A stretch of DNA of 64,000 bases from Couchioplanes azureus (GCF_014648355.1 NZ_BMQY01000009.1:1-64000), one strand, 5' to 3'; shown: positions 52,601 to 60,051, counted from the first letter of the stretch. Program-made: numbers and translations. The notes: generated by a model from the letters alone, not told the origin.

Positions 52601-52787
52601 ACCGGATGACCGGCCCGGAGAGACCCGACGCCTTGTCGACGATCTCCGTCTTGCCGGGCTGCACGGTGCCGCCGCCGGTCGTCGTGGTGTACGCGTTGAC
52701 ACTCAGAGTGATCATCAGGGCGGTCACGGCCAGCGCGAAGATCACCCAGTGCGCGCGGGGACGATCGGCGCTTCGCCTGCGCCCCAC
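49602..52787 (-). CDS. NodB deacetylase - GT2 glycosyltransferase - LCP fusion
   Basis: The 1061-residue protein carries three catalytic units in one frame. Residues 70-270 form a NodB deacetylase (TFDDGP at 81, HSFTH at 134, RPPY at 172, LMHDGG at 233). Residues 340-580 form a processive GT2 with VVVDDGS, DGD at 426, AEDTD at 516 and QRYRW at 554, followed by membrane helices. Residues 780-960 form an LCP domain (LLIGIDWR, RSDT, SLPRDT, GRQ...QQ). Membrane segments at 14-31, 303-320, about 590-680 and 727-750 put the deacetylase and LCP outside and the GT2 inside. The first two parts resemble Streptomyces MatB. The LCP should link the polymer to peptidoglycan. A one-helix protein gene precedes it by 8 bases. 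Confidence 0.92.
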   Translation of the reverse strand: MGRRRSADRPRAHWVIFALAVTALMITLSVNAYTTTTGGGTVQPGKTEIVDKASGLSGPVIRSEDERLSARRLPARAVALTFDDGPDPVWTPQILDALRRHGAKATFFVVGAQVNKHPELVRRILAEGHQLGLHSFTHHDLSAMSPSRRRIEFALTRNAVAHATGRDVRLFRPPYLASAARVDQRGLDLIRAAGRDGYVTVLADRDTNDWRRPGTRWIVDAALPRGDAGTIVLMHDGGGDRRQTVAALDLLLPQLAAQGRQSVTLSDALPDLPATTQAPQRMRVHGQAFAIAQHGAGLVGDALFALMIFATVLAGTRMLIQTFCAWRHSRRSRRTPPPFRAPVSVIVPAHNEAANIVATVESLLATGYPDLEIVVVDDGSTDDTAALVEGLGRPGVRVLRRANRGKAAALRTGVAEARHDILVLIDGDTIVEPDTIELLVRRFADAGVGAVAGNAKVANRTGVIGRWQHVEYVVAFNLDRRVFETAGCMMTVPGALGAFRRAALEAAGGFDTDTLAEDTDITMAICRAGWRVVYDDKACAWTEAPSTWAGLWRQRYRWCYGTMQAMWKHRAALRERGAGGRLGRRGSVYVAIFQVLQPMLAPAVDIYLLWSLLFEPAGWIAVLWLGIHLAQFLVAVYAFRLDREPAGPLWSLPLQQIGYRQLIYLVTIQSAVTALIGSRLRWHVTPRTGRAAALVPNAPSADSRAARIQRRVRLRRLGRDKGPLWARITLWTGVVLVAMSGTTAVVTTALRHRYENSIQRADLLGDAAAYRMDPDGWSLDKPLTILLIGIDWRKGSTGTIRSDTVIVLHVPKSKDRAYLFSLPRDTLVDIPALPEVGFQGGRDRLNSSFAYGSGLDQDRARGGRLLAATVKRLTGLPGLDAAVLVDFYGFADVIRALGGLRVCVDAQVRSIHTDRVFPKGCNRMTGAEAIDYLRQRKAVKGSDYGRQHHQQEFIAAIAAEAKRQNLATNPIKLDAVLRRAGNAMTMTTGPASPTDLALALRGISPDRITMIKTPGHGVHRAGQYLGEELEPEAYEMFRAVRDGTLPQFVAAHPGLVSGVAR

Positions 52788-52795
52788 CCATGAGC

Positions 52796-53014
52796 TCAGG
52801 ACGGTGCCGCCGCGACGACGACGCTCACCACGATGATGGCGAGCCAGGCGGTGAGCGCGGCCGCCACGAGTACGCCGGCCGCGCCCAGCAGCCGGCGTCG
52901 CGCCCCCCGCCGATCGACGAACACACCCGGTCGTAGCAGGCCGAGCACCTGCGTGTCGCTTGTCTGTTCCCAGTTCCCCCGTTGCACGCGGCGATGGTAG
53001 TCATTGATGCCCAC
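52796..53014 (-). CDS. One-helix membrane protein upstream of the fusion gene
   Basis: The 72-residue product has a basic N-terminal part and one membrane segment (LLGAAGVLVAAALTAWLAIIVVSVVVAA). AAGGG lies 6 bases before GTG 53014. It is the first gene of a two-gene unit with the fusion. Small partner proteins such as PgaD or IcaD assist some GT2 synthases, but no sequence similarity to them can be claimed. Confidence 0.6.
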   Translation of the reverse strand: MGINDYHRRVQRGNWEQTSDTQVLGLLRPGVFVDRRGARRRLLGAAGVLVAAALTAWLAIIVVSVVVAAAPS

Positions 53015-53124
53015 CGGTGCCCTTCAAGAGCCGGAGACGATCGACACACAGCGATCAGCAACCATCCGACCGCGCCCAGTGATCAGTGGCCGGTCTTTTG
53101 CGGCTCGGGCGGCAGACGACCGGT

Positions 53125-53928
53125 TCAGGCCGACACGGCGGCTATGACCAGTGCCAGCAGCAGCGAGTCCACCCGGTCCAACAGGCCGCCCGAGCCCGCC
53201 AGCCAGCTCGCGGAGTCCTTGGCGCCCAGCCCCCGTTTGAGCATCGACTCCACCAGGTCGCCCAGCGGGGCGCCGAGCACCACCGCGGTGATCAGAGGCA
53301 GGGTCCCGGCGCCCAGGGCGACCAGCGTGGCGGCCCCGGCGATCGCGCCGGTCAGGGCGCCGCTCCACCGCTTGGCCGGGGAGAGAGGTGACAGGCGCGG
53401 GCCGCCGAGCCGCCGTCCGCCGACGTAGGCGGCCACGTCGGCGACCGAGACGGCCACGAACAGCACCAGCGCCGTGGGGCCGAGTACCACGACCAGGGCC
53501 AGTGGCGCCAGCCAGAGCACGCCGAACGCGCCGTGGGTCAGCCGGCGGAAGCCGTCGGCGCCGTCGCCGGCGAGGAGCGGCACGAGCGCCACCGCCAGCA
53601 TCCCGACGGCGAGCAGCCGCGGCAGCCACGCCGGTTCGAGCCAGGCCGCGACCACCGTCGCGAGGACCACGGCAGTGAGCACCACCCGGTCGGGCCGGGG
53701 CAGGGCCGCCAGTCGGGCGTACTCGGCGGCACACACGACGGCGACCAGACCGGCCAGGGCGGCGGTGCCCGGCGGACCCAGCAGGAAGGCGCCGACGACG
53801 ACCGGGACACCGACCGCCCACGCGCACCACCGCAGGAGCAACTCGCGCCGGCGGGACACCAGCACGACCGCCCCGGCAGCGAGCAGCCCGCCGCCGAGAT
53901 AGGGCACCAGGTGGCGGGCGCCGGTCAT
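53125..53928 (-). CDS. cdsA: CdsA-like phosphatidate cytidylyltransferase
   Basis: The 267-residue membrane enzyme has about seven hydrophobic segments and the CdsA signature region: LSPLSPAKRWSGALTGAIAG, GDLVESMLKRGLGAKD and GSGGLLDRVDSLLLAL. It makes CDP-diacylglycerol or a similar CDP-lipid. ATG 53928 overlaps the stop of the aminotransferase (ATGA). This pairing suggests a dedicated lipid or alcohol-phosphate pathway and not the housekeeping gene. Confidence 0.8.
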   Translation of the reverse strand: MTGARHLVPYLGGGLLAAGAVVLVSRRRELLLRWCAWAVGVPVVVGAFLLGPPGTAALAGLVAVVCAAEYARLAALPRPDRVVLTAVVLATVVAAWLEPAWLPRLLAVGMLAVALVPLLAGDGADGFRRLTHGAFGVLWLAPLALVVVLGPTALVLFVAVSVADVAAYVGGRRLGGPRLSPLSPAKRWSGALTGAIAGAATLVALGAGTLPLITAVVLGAPLGDLVESMLKRGLGAKDSASWLAGSGGLLDRVDSLLLALVIAAVSA

Positions 53929-55208
53929 GCCCGCCCCGGCGCGGCGCCCGCGCGGGGCGAGCCCGCCGGCGACAACGTCCGCAGCGCCTCGGCCACCACG
54001 TCGACGATCCGCGCGTTGGCGGCCGTGTCGCGCACGGCCACCCGCACGGTACGCCCCTCGAACGCCGGCGACACCGGGGACAGGTCGCGCAGGAAGACAC
54101 CGTGGCGCCGGCATTCGCGTACCAGGCGGGGCGCGCCCGGACCGTGCGGCGGCAGCGTCATCAGCACGAAGTTGGCCAGCGCCTGTTCCACTTCGACGCC
54201 CGGACCGGTCCCGGCGAGGCCGGCCGCCAGCTCGGCGCGCAGGGTCGCCGTCTGCGCCCAGCGACCGGCGTAGTACCGCGGGTCCTGCAGCGCGCGGACC
54301 GCCGCCAGCTGCGCGGGCAGGCTCACCGCCCACGGCGGCGTCCACCGCCGGATCTCGGCGGCGATCGGCTCCGCCGCCACCAGGTACGCCGCGCGCATCC
54401 CGGACAGCGCGTACGCCTTCGACAGCGACTTGCACACCACGACGTTCGGCCGGCCGGCCGCGTACGCCTCCAGCGACTGCCCGGCACCGGCGTAGTCCAC
54501 GTACGCCTCGTCCACCCAGACCCGGGTCCGCTCGCTCGCCTCGTCGAGCAGCCGGCGCAGCTGGCCGGCCGGGAGCAGGCGGCCCGTGGGGTTGTTCGGA
54601 TTGACCAGTACGACCAGGTCGGGGCCGTCGCGCAGGGCGGCGCGCAGCGCGTCCGGGTCGATGCGCCAGCCGTCGGCACGCCGCACCGGCAACCACCGCA
54701 CCCGGCACCCGGCGACCCTGCTCACCACGTGGGCGTACTCGCCGTAGCTCGGGTCGACGAGCAGGACGCTGCTCGTGGGGTCCAGCCACCCGCGGAACGC
54801 CCGGAAGATGAGATCGGAGGAGCCGGCCCCGACGGCGACGGTGCCGGGCGCCAGGCCGCGGCGCGTCGCGATCTCGGCGACCAGACCCTCGGCGCCGGTC
54901 GGCGGCGAGGTACGCGCGCTCCAGGCCGGGTCCTCCGCCAGTGCGGCCACGACCCCCGGCGCGGGCGGGAACCAGGCGTCGAGCACATCCGCGGCGACGA
55001 TCTCGTGCCGGCGGTGCAGCGTCGCGAAATCCGCGCCCAATGCGTCGAACGAGGCGCCGCCGTGCTCGCACGCGCCCGCACCGGGCAGCATCGGCACGTC
55101 CAGCTCCCAGCGCACGGCGCCCGCCATCCGGCGCAGCAGCCCGCCGTACCGGGAGAGGGCCCGGTCGGCCAGGTCGGACACGGCGCCCTCCAGCACCTCG
55201 AAGGTCAC
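53925..55208 (-). CDS. PLP class I/II aminotransferase, C-terminal part of a frameshifted GNAT fusion
   Basis: The 427-residue enzyme has the fold-type I PLP motifs GSSDLIFRAFRGW, VNPNNPTGRL, WVDEAYVDYAG and the Schiff-base Lys in CKSLSKAYALSGMR, like histidinol-phosphate and threonine-phosphate-type enzymes. The first 70 residues (VTFEVLEGAVSDL...) look like a continuation of the upstream GNAT protein rather than a normal N-terminus. The GTG at 55208 may not be a real start, because losing one G from a run just upstream joins the two frames. The end overlaps cdsA. Confidence 0.85.
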   Translation of the reverse strand: MTFEVLEGAVSDLADRALSRYGGLLRRMAGAVRWELDVPMLPGAGACEHGGASFDALGADFATLHRRHEIVAADVLDAWFPPAPGVVAALAEDPAWSARTSPPTGAEGLVAEIATRRGLAPGTVAVGAGSSDLIFRAFRGWLDPTSSVLLVDPSYGEYAHVVSRVAGCRVRWLPVRRADGWRIDPDALRAALRDGPDLVVLVNPNNPTGRLLPAGQLRRLLDEASERTRVWVDEAYVDYAGAGQSLEAYAAGRPNVVVCKSLSKAYALSGMRAAYLVAAEPIAAEIRRWTPPWAVSLPAQLAAVRALQDPRYYAGRWAQTATLRAELAAGLAGTGPGVEVEQALANFVLMTLPPHGPGAPRLVRECRRHGVFLRDLSPVSPAFEGRTVRVAVRDTAANARIVDVVAEALRTLSPAGSPRAGAAPGRA

Positions 55209-55680
55209 CGCCCCCCGCGGTGATGCGCCGGCCGACGGCCCGCAGCCCCACGGCCCGGTACATGTCGAGGATCTCGGTGCGCCCCATGGCGACCACCCGC
55301 CGGCCGCCGCGGGAAGTGATCCAGCGCAGTGCCGCCCACATGAGCGCCGGTGCGGCGAGGCAGCCCCGCCGCCGCGCGGTGACGGTGAGGACCCGGATCT
55401 CGAACGGGTCGTCCGCGACCAGTCTCTCGTCGCGGGGAACGTACTTCTCCAGGGAGTAGCGGCCCCACCAGGGCGGCGTGACGCTGACGAAGCCGACGCG
55501 CTCGGACCCGTACGCCGCGACGAGGTAGACGTTCCCCGCGTCGAGCCCGTCGGTGATCATGCCGCCGGGCTGGGGCGAATGCTGGCCCAGCTCGGCGGCG
55601 TAGACGTCGTGGCGGACCCGGTAGATCCACCGCCGGTCGGCGGCGGTCGCGGCTCGCAGTTCCAGCATGGGTGTGTGCAT
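55209..55680 (-). pseudogene. GNAT domain, N-terminal part of a frameshifted fusion
   Basis: The frame opens with LELRAATAADRRWIYRVRHDVYAAELGQH and EIRVLTVTARRRGCLAAPALMWAALRW, a GNAT-like acyltransferase fold. AGGAGG lies 6 bases before ATG 55680. The frame then runs on through unrelated sequence in the wrong phase. At 55211-55216 a run of six C on the plus strand precedes the aminotransferase start. With five C the peptide would read RRITAGAVTFEVLEG and join smoothly. A sequencing slip, a real mutation or switching are all possible. Confidence 0.7.
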
Positions 55681-55782
55681 GCGCTGCCTCCTGGCTGCTC
55701 GGGCCGTTCAGCCTCGGGCATCGCCGCGCCGCATGACATGAGTACCCGTACCGGAATCGTGGAGGTCACTCCACCGGGACGG

Positions 55783-56154
55783 TCATCGCCCGGCGGCCTG
55801 GCGCAGCATCGCGTCGATCTCGGGGTCGGGCATGAGCTCCCGCACCTCCTGCGCGCAGCGGCAAGCGGCGGCGATCTTGGCAGCCCACGCCAGCGCCTCC
55901 TCGCGTGCGGCCACGTCGACGACCACGAGCCCGCCGATGACTTCCTTGGTCTCCGGATAAGGCCCGTCGGTGACGCTTCCGTCCATGGCCACGACGCTCG
56001 CCCTCTGCCTCTGCAGTCCGCCGCCGAACACCCACACGCCGGCGTTCATGGCCTCCTGGATCACCGCGTGCGCGGCCCTGCCCACGTCGGGCAGGTCCTG
56101 CTCGGGAATGTGGTCCATCGCGCCGTCGTCGAACGAGATCACGTACCGCGTCAT
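55783..56154 (-). CDS. YCII-related (DGPF) protein
   Basis: The 123-residue alpha-beta protein belongs to the YCII/DGPF family, with TDGPYPETKEVIGGLVVVDVA and TRYVISFDDGAMDH. The family is often encoded next to ECF sigma factors, but here it stands alone. ATG 56154 starts at the conserved N-terminus with AGGGAG upstream. The function is unknown. Confidence 0.85.
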   Translation of the reverse strand: MTRYVISFDDGAMDHIPEQDLPDVGRAAHAVIQEAMNAGVWVFGGGLQRQRASVVAMDGSVTDGPYPETKEVIGGLVVVDVAAREEALAWAAKIAAACRCAQEVRELMPDPEIDAMLRQAAGR

Positions 56155-56395
56155 CGCATGGCTCCCTGGTCGCGGCGGCCTCCGGCGGCCACCTGTCGTG
56201 TGTTCTACGAACGACCCGCCCCGGAATCGACGCCATGCCGGGAAGTTCTTCGCGGGATCTCCGCCGCGCGGCGCCCGGCCGTGCGTCGACGCACGCGGCC
56301 GGCGTCGAGGAGAGGTCGGGCTCACCAAACGGAGTCAGGGCGCACTGGTACGTCAAGGGCAGGCTGTCGGCCTGGCCTGTACCGGGGTACGCGGA

Positions 56396-57025
56396 TCAGG
56401 GCGTCGTCGACGCGGCCGGGCTCGGCGGGGCGCCGGGGACGGTGGCGGAGACGTTGATGGTCTGGGAGCGCTGCTTCCCGCCGCCGACCGTGTACAGGGT
56501 GTAGACGTGGGTCTCGGTGCTCCCCGGCCCCCCACCGCAGGAGAAGTTGAGCGTCTCGGTGCCGGTGGTGCCGGTGTAGCTGCGGTAGCTGCCGACCACC
56601 CCGGGATTGTCCACCGAGAGCGCGGCGCCGGTCGCGCCGCTGAGCTTCCATTGCACGGTGGCGGGCGTGTGGTTGCCGGCGGTGTCGCACCTCGGCTGCT
56701 GCTGGACGCGGAAGTAGACGATCTGCGGGCCGGCCGGCTTCGGGGCGTGGTGGCCGCCGCCGGCGGGTGTCCCGGCCGCGGCCGGCGCCTGGTGGTCGCG
56801 GGTCGGGGGTTGGCTCACGGGCGGTGTCGACGAGATGTTGCTCAGGTCGGCCCGCGTGCCGGTGCCGGCCCGGTCCCGGGCGGCCTGCTGCTGTCGGCCG
56901 TCCGGCCCGTCCAGCACCACGATGGCGATGGCGGCGATGGCGCTGAGCAGGGCGAGCACGCCGAGGAAGACGAGCGCGACGGTGAGGCGCCGGTCGATGG
57001 TGCGGGTCGGCTGGTGGGGTTCCAT
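56396..57025 (-). CDS. Membrane-anchored extracytoplasmic protein
   Basis: The 209-residue protein has a short cytosolic N-terminus, one membrane segment (LTVALVFLGVLALLSAIAAIAIVVL) and an outside domain. The outside part starts Pro/Ala-rich and then forms a beta-sandwich-like region (QIVYFRVQQQPRCDTAGNHTPATVQWKL ... TETLNFSCGGG). Two Cys may form a disulfide. GAGGAG lies 6 bases before ATG 57025. I do not recognise a named family. Confidence 0.65.
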   Translation of the reverse strand: MEPHQPTRTIDRRLTVALVFLGVLALLSAIAAIAIVVLDGPDGRQQQAARDRAGTGTRADLSNISSTPPVSQPPTRDHQAPAAAGTPAGGGHHAPKPAGPQIVYFRVQQQPRCDTAGNHTPATVQWKLSGATGAALSVDNPGVVGSYRSYTGTTGTETLNFSCGGGPGSTETHVYTLYTVGGGKQRSQTINVSATVPGAPPSPAASTTP

Positions 57026-57218
57026 GATGTTCTCCTCGGGAGCGGCAACCATTCGTGAGGCTAGGCGCCCGCCGCCTTCCCGCACCTCGCCGATTCGTGC
57101 CATTGCCACGAGGTCAGCGCCCCGCTGGCCAGCGCTGGAACCAAGCACCGCCGGTTCGGCCGGTGCGGCCCGCGTCGTGGGTAAGCCGGGCGGACCCCTC
57201 CTTCCTGATCGACTCCTG

Positions 57219-57812
57219 TCAGGCCGGTCGATGCGCCGAATCGGGGCCGGTGCCCGGTGCGCGACGGTTGAGAATGAGGTCGGCGGCACGGGCGCGGACC
57301 TGGGCGCGGGTGCGGTCGCCGTGGTCCGCGGCGAGGTAGTGCTCGCCGATCGCCACGCAGAAGGCGAGCAGACTGCGGGCTTCGACCTCATCGGCATCGG
57401 AGCAGAACGTGCCGATCGCTTCGCGAAGCAGCGCCATCCGCCGATTGTCGACCCGCTGCAGGCGCTCGGCGACCGCCTCGTCGCGTCGGGCCCAGTCCCG
57501 GATGGCGAGGTCGATGGGGAGCAGGCGATCGCTGGAGAAGGTGAGCTGACCCGCGCGCTGAACCTTGGTCGTCGGATCGCCGCCCTCTCGCTCGATGCGT
57601 TCGATCACCTCGTCGGTGCTCTCGCGCTCCCACACGTCGAGCATCGCCCGCAGCAGCGCGTCACGGTCGGCGAAGAACCCGTAGAACCCGCCTTTCGTGA
57701 CGCCCAGTTCCTTGGCCAAGGCCTCGATCCGGATGGCATCCGGGCCGCCGACTGCGAGCGCTCGCAGTCCCGCTTCGATCCACCTGTCACGTGGCGTACG
57801 CGTCGCGCCCAC
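57219..57812 (-). CDS. TetR-family repressor
   Basis: The 197-residue regulator has the TetR HTH (AIRIEALAKELGVTKGGFYGFFADRDALLRAML) and a helical ligand domain. GTG 57812 has GAGGTGGG six bases upstream; GTG 57824 is the alternative. Two matching palindromes at 57843 and 57878 lie in the divergent gap with the 57912 gene, so it very likely represses both. The ligand is unknown. Confidence 0.85.
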   Translation of the reverse strand: MGATRTPRDRWIEAGLRALAVGGPDAIRIEALAKELGVTKGGFYGFFADRDALLRAMLDVWERESTDEVIERIEREGGDPTTKVQRAGQLTFSSDRLLPIDLAIRDWARRDEAVAERLQRVDNRRMALLREAIGTFCSDADEVEARSLLAFCVAIGEHYLAADHGDRTRAQVRARAADLILNRRAPGTGPDSAHRPA

Positions 57813-57842
57813 GATGTGTCCCACCTCACACTCAGCCTCATC

Positions 57843-57858
57843 TATACGCCACCGTATA
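57843..57858. promoter_or_regulatory. TetR operator 1
   Basis: TATACGCCACCGTATA has perfect 6-base arms (TATACG and CGTATA) around a 4-base spacer. It matches operator 2 in arms and spacing. Confidence 0.75.
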
Positions 57859-57861
57859 AAA

Positions 57862-57873
57862 GAGGCTAGCCTC
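57862..57873. promoter_or_regulatory. Perfect 12-base palindrome between the operators
   Basis: GAGGCTAGCCTC is its own reverse complement and lies centrally between the two TetR operators, near where a -10 element of one promoter would be. Confidence 0.45.
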
Positions 57874-57877
57874 GTCA

Positions 57878-57893
57878 TATACGGCATCGTATA
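57878..57893. promoter_or_regulatory. TetR operator 2
   Basis: TATACGGCATCGTATA has the same arms as operator 1, 35 bases further on. It ends 18 bases before the start of the divergent gene and would block its promoter. Confidence 0.75.
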
Positions 57894-57911
57894 CAAGATC
57901 GGGGGAATGCG

Positions 57912-58391
57912 ATGACGTCAGGTTTCGTAGTCGGCACTGTGGGGACCCGCAAGATCTCGAAGCGCATCCGCGCGCTCAGCTCGTTGCGCGCCGTGGACTA
58001 CGCCGACCAGTTCACCTTTTCCACGCACGTCGACGCCAACGCCGAGCGGTGGGCCCGAGCGATGTTCGGCGACGTTCCCAGCCTCGCCGAGCGGCTGATC
58101 TGGCGCGGTCTGCTCGGGCTGCAGCTCAGCCGAGGACGATCGCCCACCACCGTGGCCGGCTGGCAGATCACCGGACACGGCCCGGACTGGGTCCGGCTCG
58201 AGGCCGCTTCCTGGTTCCTCAGCGCCAACCTCGTCATCCAGGCAACCGACGGACGGGTGTCGCTGGGAACGTTCCTGCACTACGACCGGAGCCTGGGACG
58301 CGGCGCCTGGCCACCGCTGTCAGCCATCCACCGTCGCCTGGCACCGGGATTGCTGCGCAGCGCCGCAGAGAAGATCCGAGCCTCCGGCTGA
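57912..58391 (+). CDS. DUF2867-like protein, TetR target
   Basis: The 159-residue protein resembles the DUF2867/SRPBCC-type family: DYADQFTFSTHVDANAERWARAMFG, LIWRGLLGLQLSRG and the strand VRLEAASWFLSANLVIQA. GGGGGA lies 7 bases before ATG 57912. The two TetR operators immediately upstream imply that its expression is induced by the regulator's ligand. The function is unknown. Confidence 0.75.
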   Translation: MTSGFVVGTVGTRKISKRIRALSSLRAVDYADQFTFSTHVDANAERWARAMFGDVPSLAERLIWRGLLGLQLSRGRSPTTVAGWQITGHGPDWVRLEAASWFLSANLVIQATDGRVSLGTFLHYDRSLGRGAWPPLSAIHRRLAPGLLRSAAEKIRASG

Positions 58392-58447
58392 CGCGACCAC
58401 ATGTCGCTCGGAGTGCGTTCCAGCGGACCATCCACTACCAACTGTGC

Positions 58448-58470
58448 CCAGGCCAGCCGACGTCGCCTGG
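58448..58470. terminator. Weak hairpin between convergent genes
   Basis: CCAGGC at 58448-58453 and GCCTGG at 58465-58470 flank an 11-base loop, in the gap between the DUF2867-like gene and the STAS gene. Confidence 0.3.
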
Positions 58471-58661
58471 CCGGTGGCTGAGGGGAGTCCCACGTGGCGG
58501 GTGGCGGTGTGCCGGGTGCGGGAGCCGGGCGGCATCGGTGGCGCTGGCCCCGACTTTGGACCACCGAGCCGGACCGGCTTCGGCGTGCCGCGAATCCTGA
58601 GCTGGGGACCGGCGTCAGTCGACGCTGCAGCCCTACGACCCGGCAGCTGTGGCCGGCCCCG

Positions 58662-59018
58662 TCATGGACTGGCGGGGCCGGACAGCAGCAGCTCGGCTCC
58701 GATCTGGTGGAACAGCCATCGCAGACGTGGGCTCGCGCCGCGGACGTGGAAAGGGTCGCCATGGCCGGCCACCGCTTCGGCCAGCCTCGCCAAGGCCCGG
58801 GCCCCGGCAACGTCGCAGAAGGCGAGGCCGGTCAGATCCACCACGACCGGCCCGACCGGCCCGAGGGCGAGCACGGCGTGGAGCTCGTCCACCAATGCCG
58901 AGATGGTGGACAGGTCGAGTTCACCGGTGAGTCGGATAGTCAACTCGGTACTGACCGCCGTCGTGACGCGGACTGCACCCGTGGGGTCGTGGGCGGCCGA
59001 AGACTGCATGAACGTCAC
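58662..59018 (-). CDS. STAS-domain anti-anti-sigma-like protein
   Basis: The 118-residue protein is a single STAS domain: LTIRLTGELDLSTISALVDELHAV and PVVVDLTGLAFCDVAGARALARLAE, with a Cys in place of the usual phosphorylated Ser in the LxFxDSxG motif. GTG 59018 overlaps the stop of the ATPase gene by 4 bases. A missing Ser suggests that it may not be regulated by phosphorylation. Confidence 0.8.
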   Translation of the reverse strand: MTFMQSSAAHDPTGAVRVTTAVSTELTIRLTGELDLSTISALVDELHAVLALGPVGPVVVDLTGLAFCDVAGARALARLAEAVAGHGDPFHVRGASPRLRWLFHQIGAELLLSGPASP

Positions 59019-59875
59019 CGCTTCGCGACCTCGGGCCGGATCGTGGCCCAGACGGCCTTGCCCTGCGCGGTGGGTATCGCACCCCACACGGTGGCGGCCG
59101 CGTGCACCACCGCCAGCCCCAACCCGCGTGACGGCAGCACGCCCGCCGGTGTCGGGAGCACCGCCAGGAGCCGGGGCAGAATCGGATCACCGTCGTGCAC
59201 CATCAGGTGCACGCCGGTGCCCCGCCGGGACACGACCAGGGTGATCGGGGTGCCGGCGTGTTGCGCGGCGTTGGCCACCAGTTCCGAAACCACCAGCTCG
59301 GCCCGGTCGGCGAGATCGCCGAGGTGCCAGGCCGCACACGCCTCGGTGACCGCGCGCCGGGCCGGGACCGCCGTGCCCGGCCCGGCGGGAAGCCGCACCA
59401 CGATCCGGTCGGTCAACGGTCGCCGTTCGCACGCCGCGGCCCGGGCCTGCTCCATAGTGGCGAACACCGGAAGGAACCGCCGCGCGCCCCATCGCTGCAG
59501 CCGCGCCGCGACCTCGCTGTCCGCAGGGGCGCACACCACCACCTGCACCGGCGGATCCATCCGCTCGGCCCGACGGCAAATTGTCAGCCACAGACCCGCG
59601 CTGGCACCCGTCGGATCATCCAGCTCCTGCAGGTCGGCGATGAGACCGGCGGGATGCCCGCTCAGGCACTTACGAACCGCGAGGTGAGCATCGCGTTGCA
59701 GCCGCAGCACGTAGGTGCCGTGCACCGCCAGCACCGCCACCGACGACTCCATGTCCAACGTGGCGCTGACACCGGCATCCCGGCCGGGCTCGTTGCGATG
59801 CAATAGATACGGCGGTACCAGACGCTTGCCCCGGGCCATGCGTCCGCCGGCCCGGCCACGTCGATCTTCATGCAC
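59015..59875 (-). CDS. STAS/HATPase-type regulator (RsbW-like)
   Basis: The 286-residue protein has an N-terminal STAS-like half (AVLAVHGTYVLRLQRDAHLAVRKCLSG ... AGLIADLQELDDPTGASAGLWL) and a C-terminal RsbW-type HATPase (AELVVSELVANAAQHAGTPI N box, LGLAVVHAAATVWG G2-like box). It may bind a partner STAS protein or a sigma factor. It is coupled to the STAS gene. The start is uncertain: GTG 59875 has GGAAGG upstream, TTG 59878 and ATG 59839 are alternatives. Confidence 0.8.
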   Translation of the reverse strand: MHEDRRGRAGGRMARGKRLVPPYLLHRNEPGRDAGVSATLDMESSVAVLAVHGTYVLRLQRDAHLAVRKCLSGHPAGLIADLQELDDPTGASAGLWLTICRRAERMDPPVQVVVCAPADSEVAARLQRWGARRFLPVFATMEQARAAACERRPLTDRIVVRLPAGPGTAVPARRAVTEACAAWHLGDLADRAELVVSELVANAAQHAGTPITLVVSRRGTGVHLMVHDGDPILPRLLAVLPTPAGVLPSRGLGLAVVHAAATVWGAIPTAQGKAVWATIRPEVAKR

Positions 59876-60051
59876 CAAGTTGCGGCCTTCCAGCCAGAGC
59901 TCCGCATCGCCGCGGCGCCGTCACCAGAAGTTTGCCAATGCGGCGGCTATGGTCACAACCGTTCGCATCTGCGTCACAGTGCCGACTCCTCGAACGCCTC
60001 TCGTCACACCGGCGGTCGCTCTGCCTGCGGAAACAGGTTCTGAGGCAGCCA

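Noticed and set aside
53125..55680. One 851-codon gene joining GNAT to CdsA
   Set aside because: The middle 420 codons are an out-of-phase reading of the aminotransferase gene, whose motifs are in another frame.
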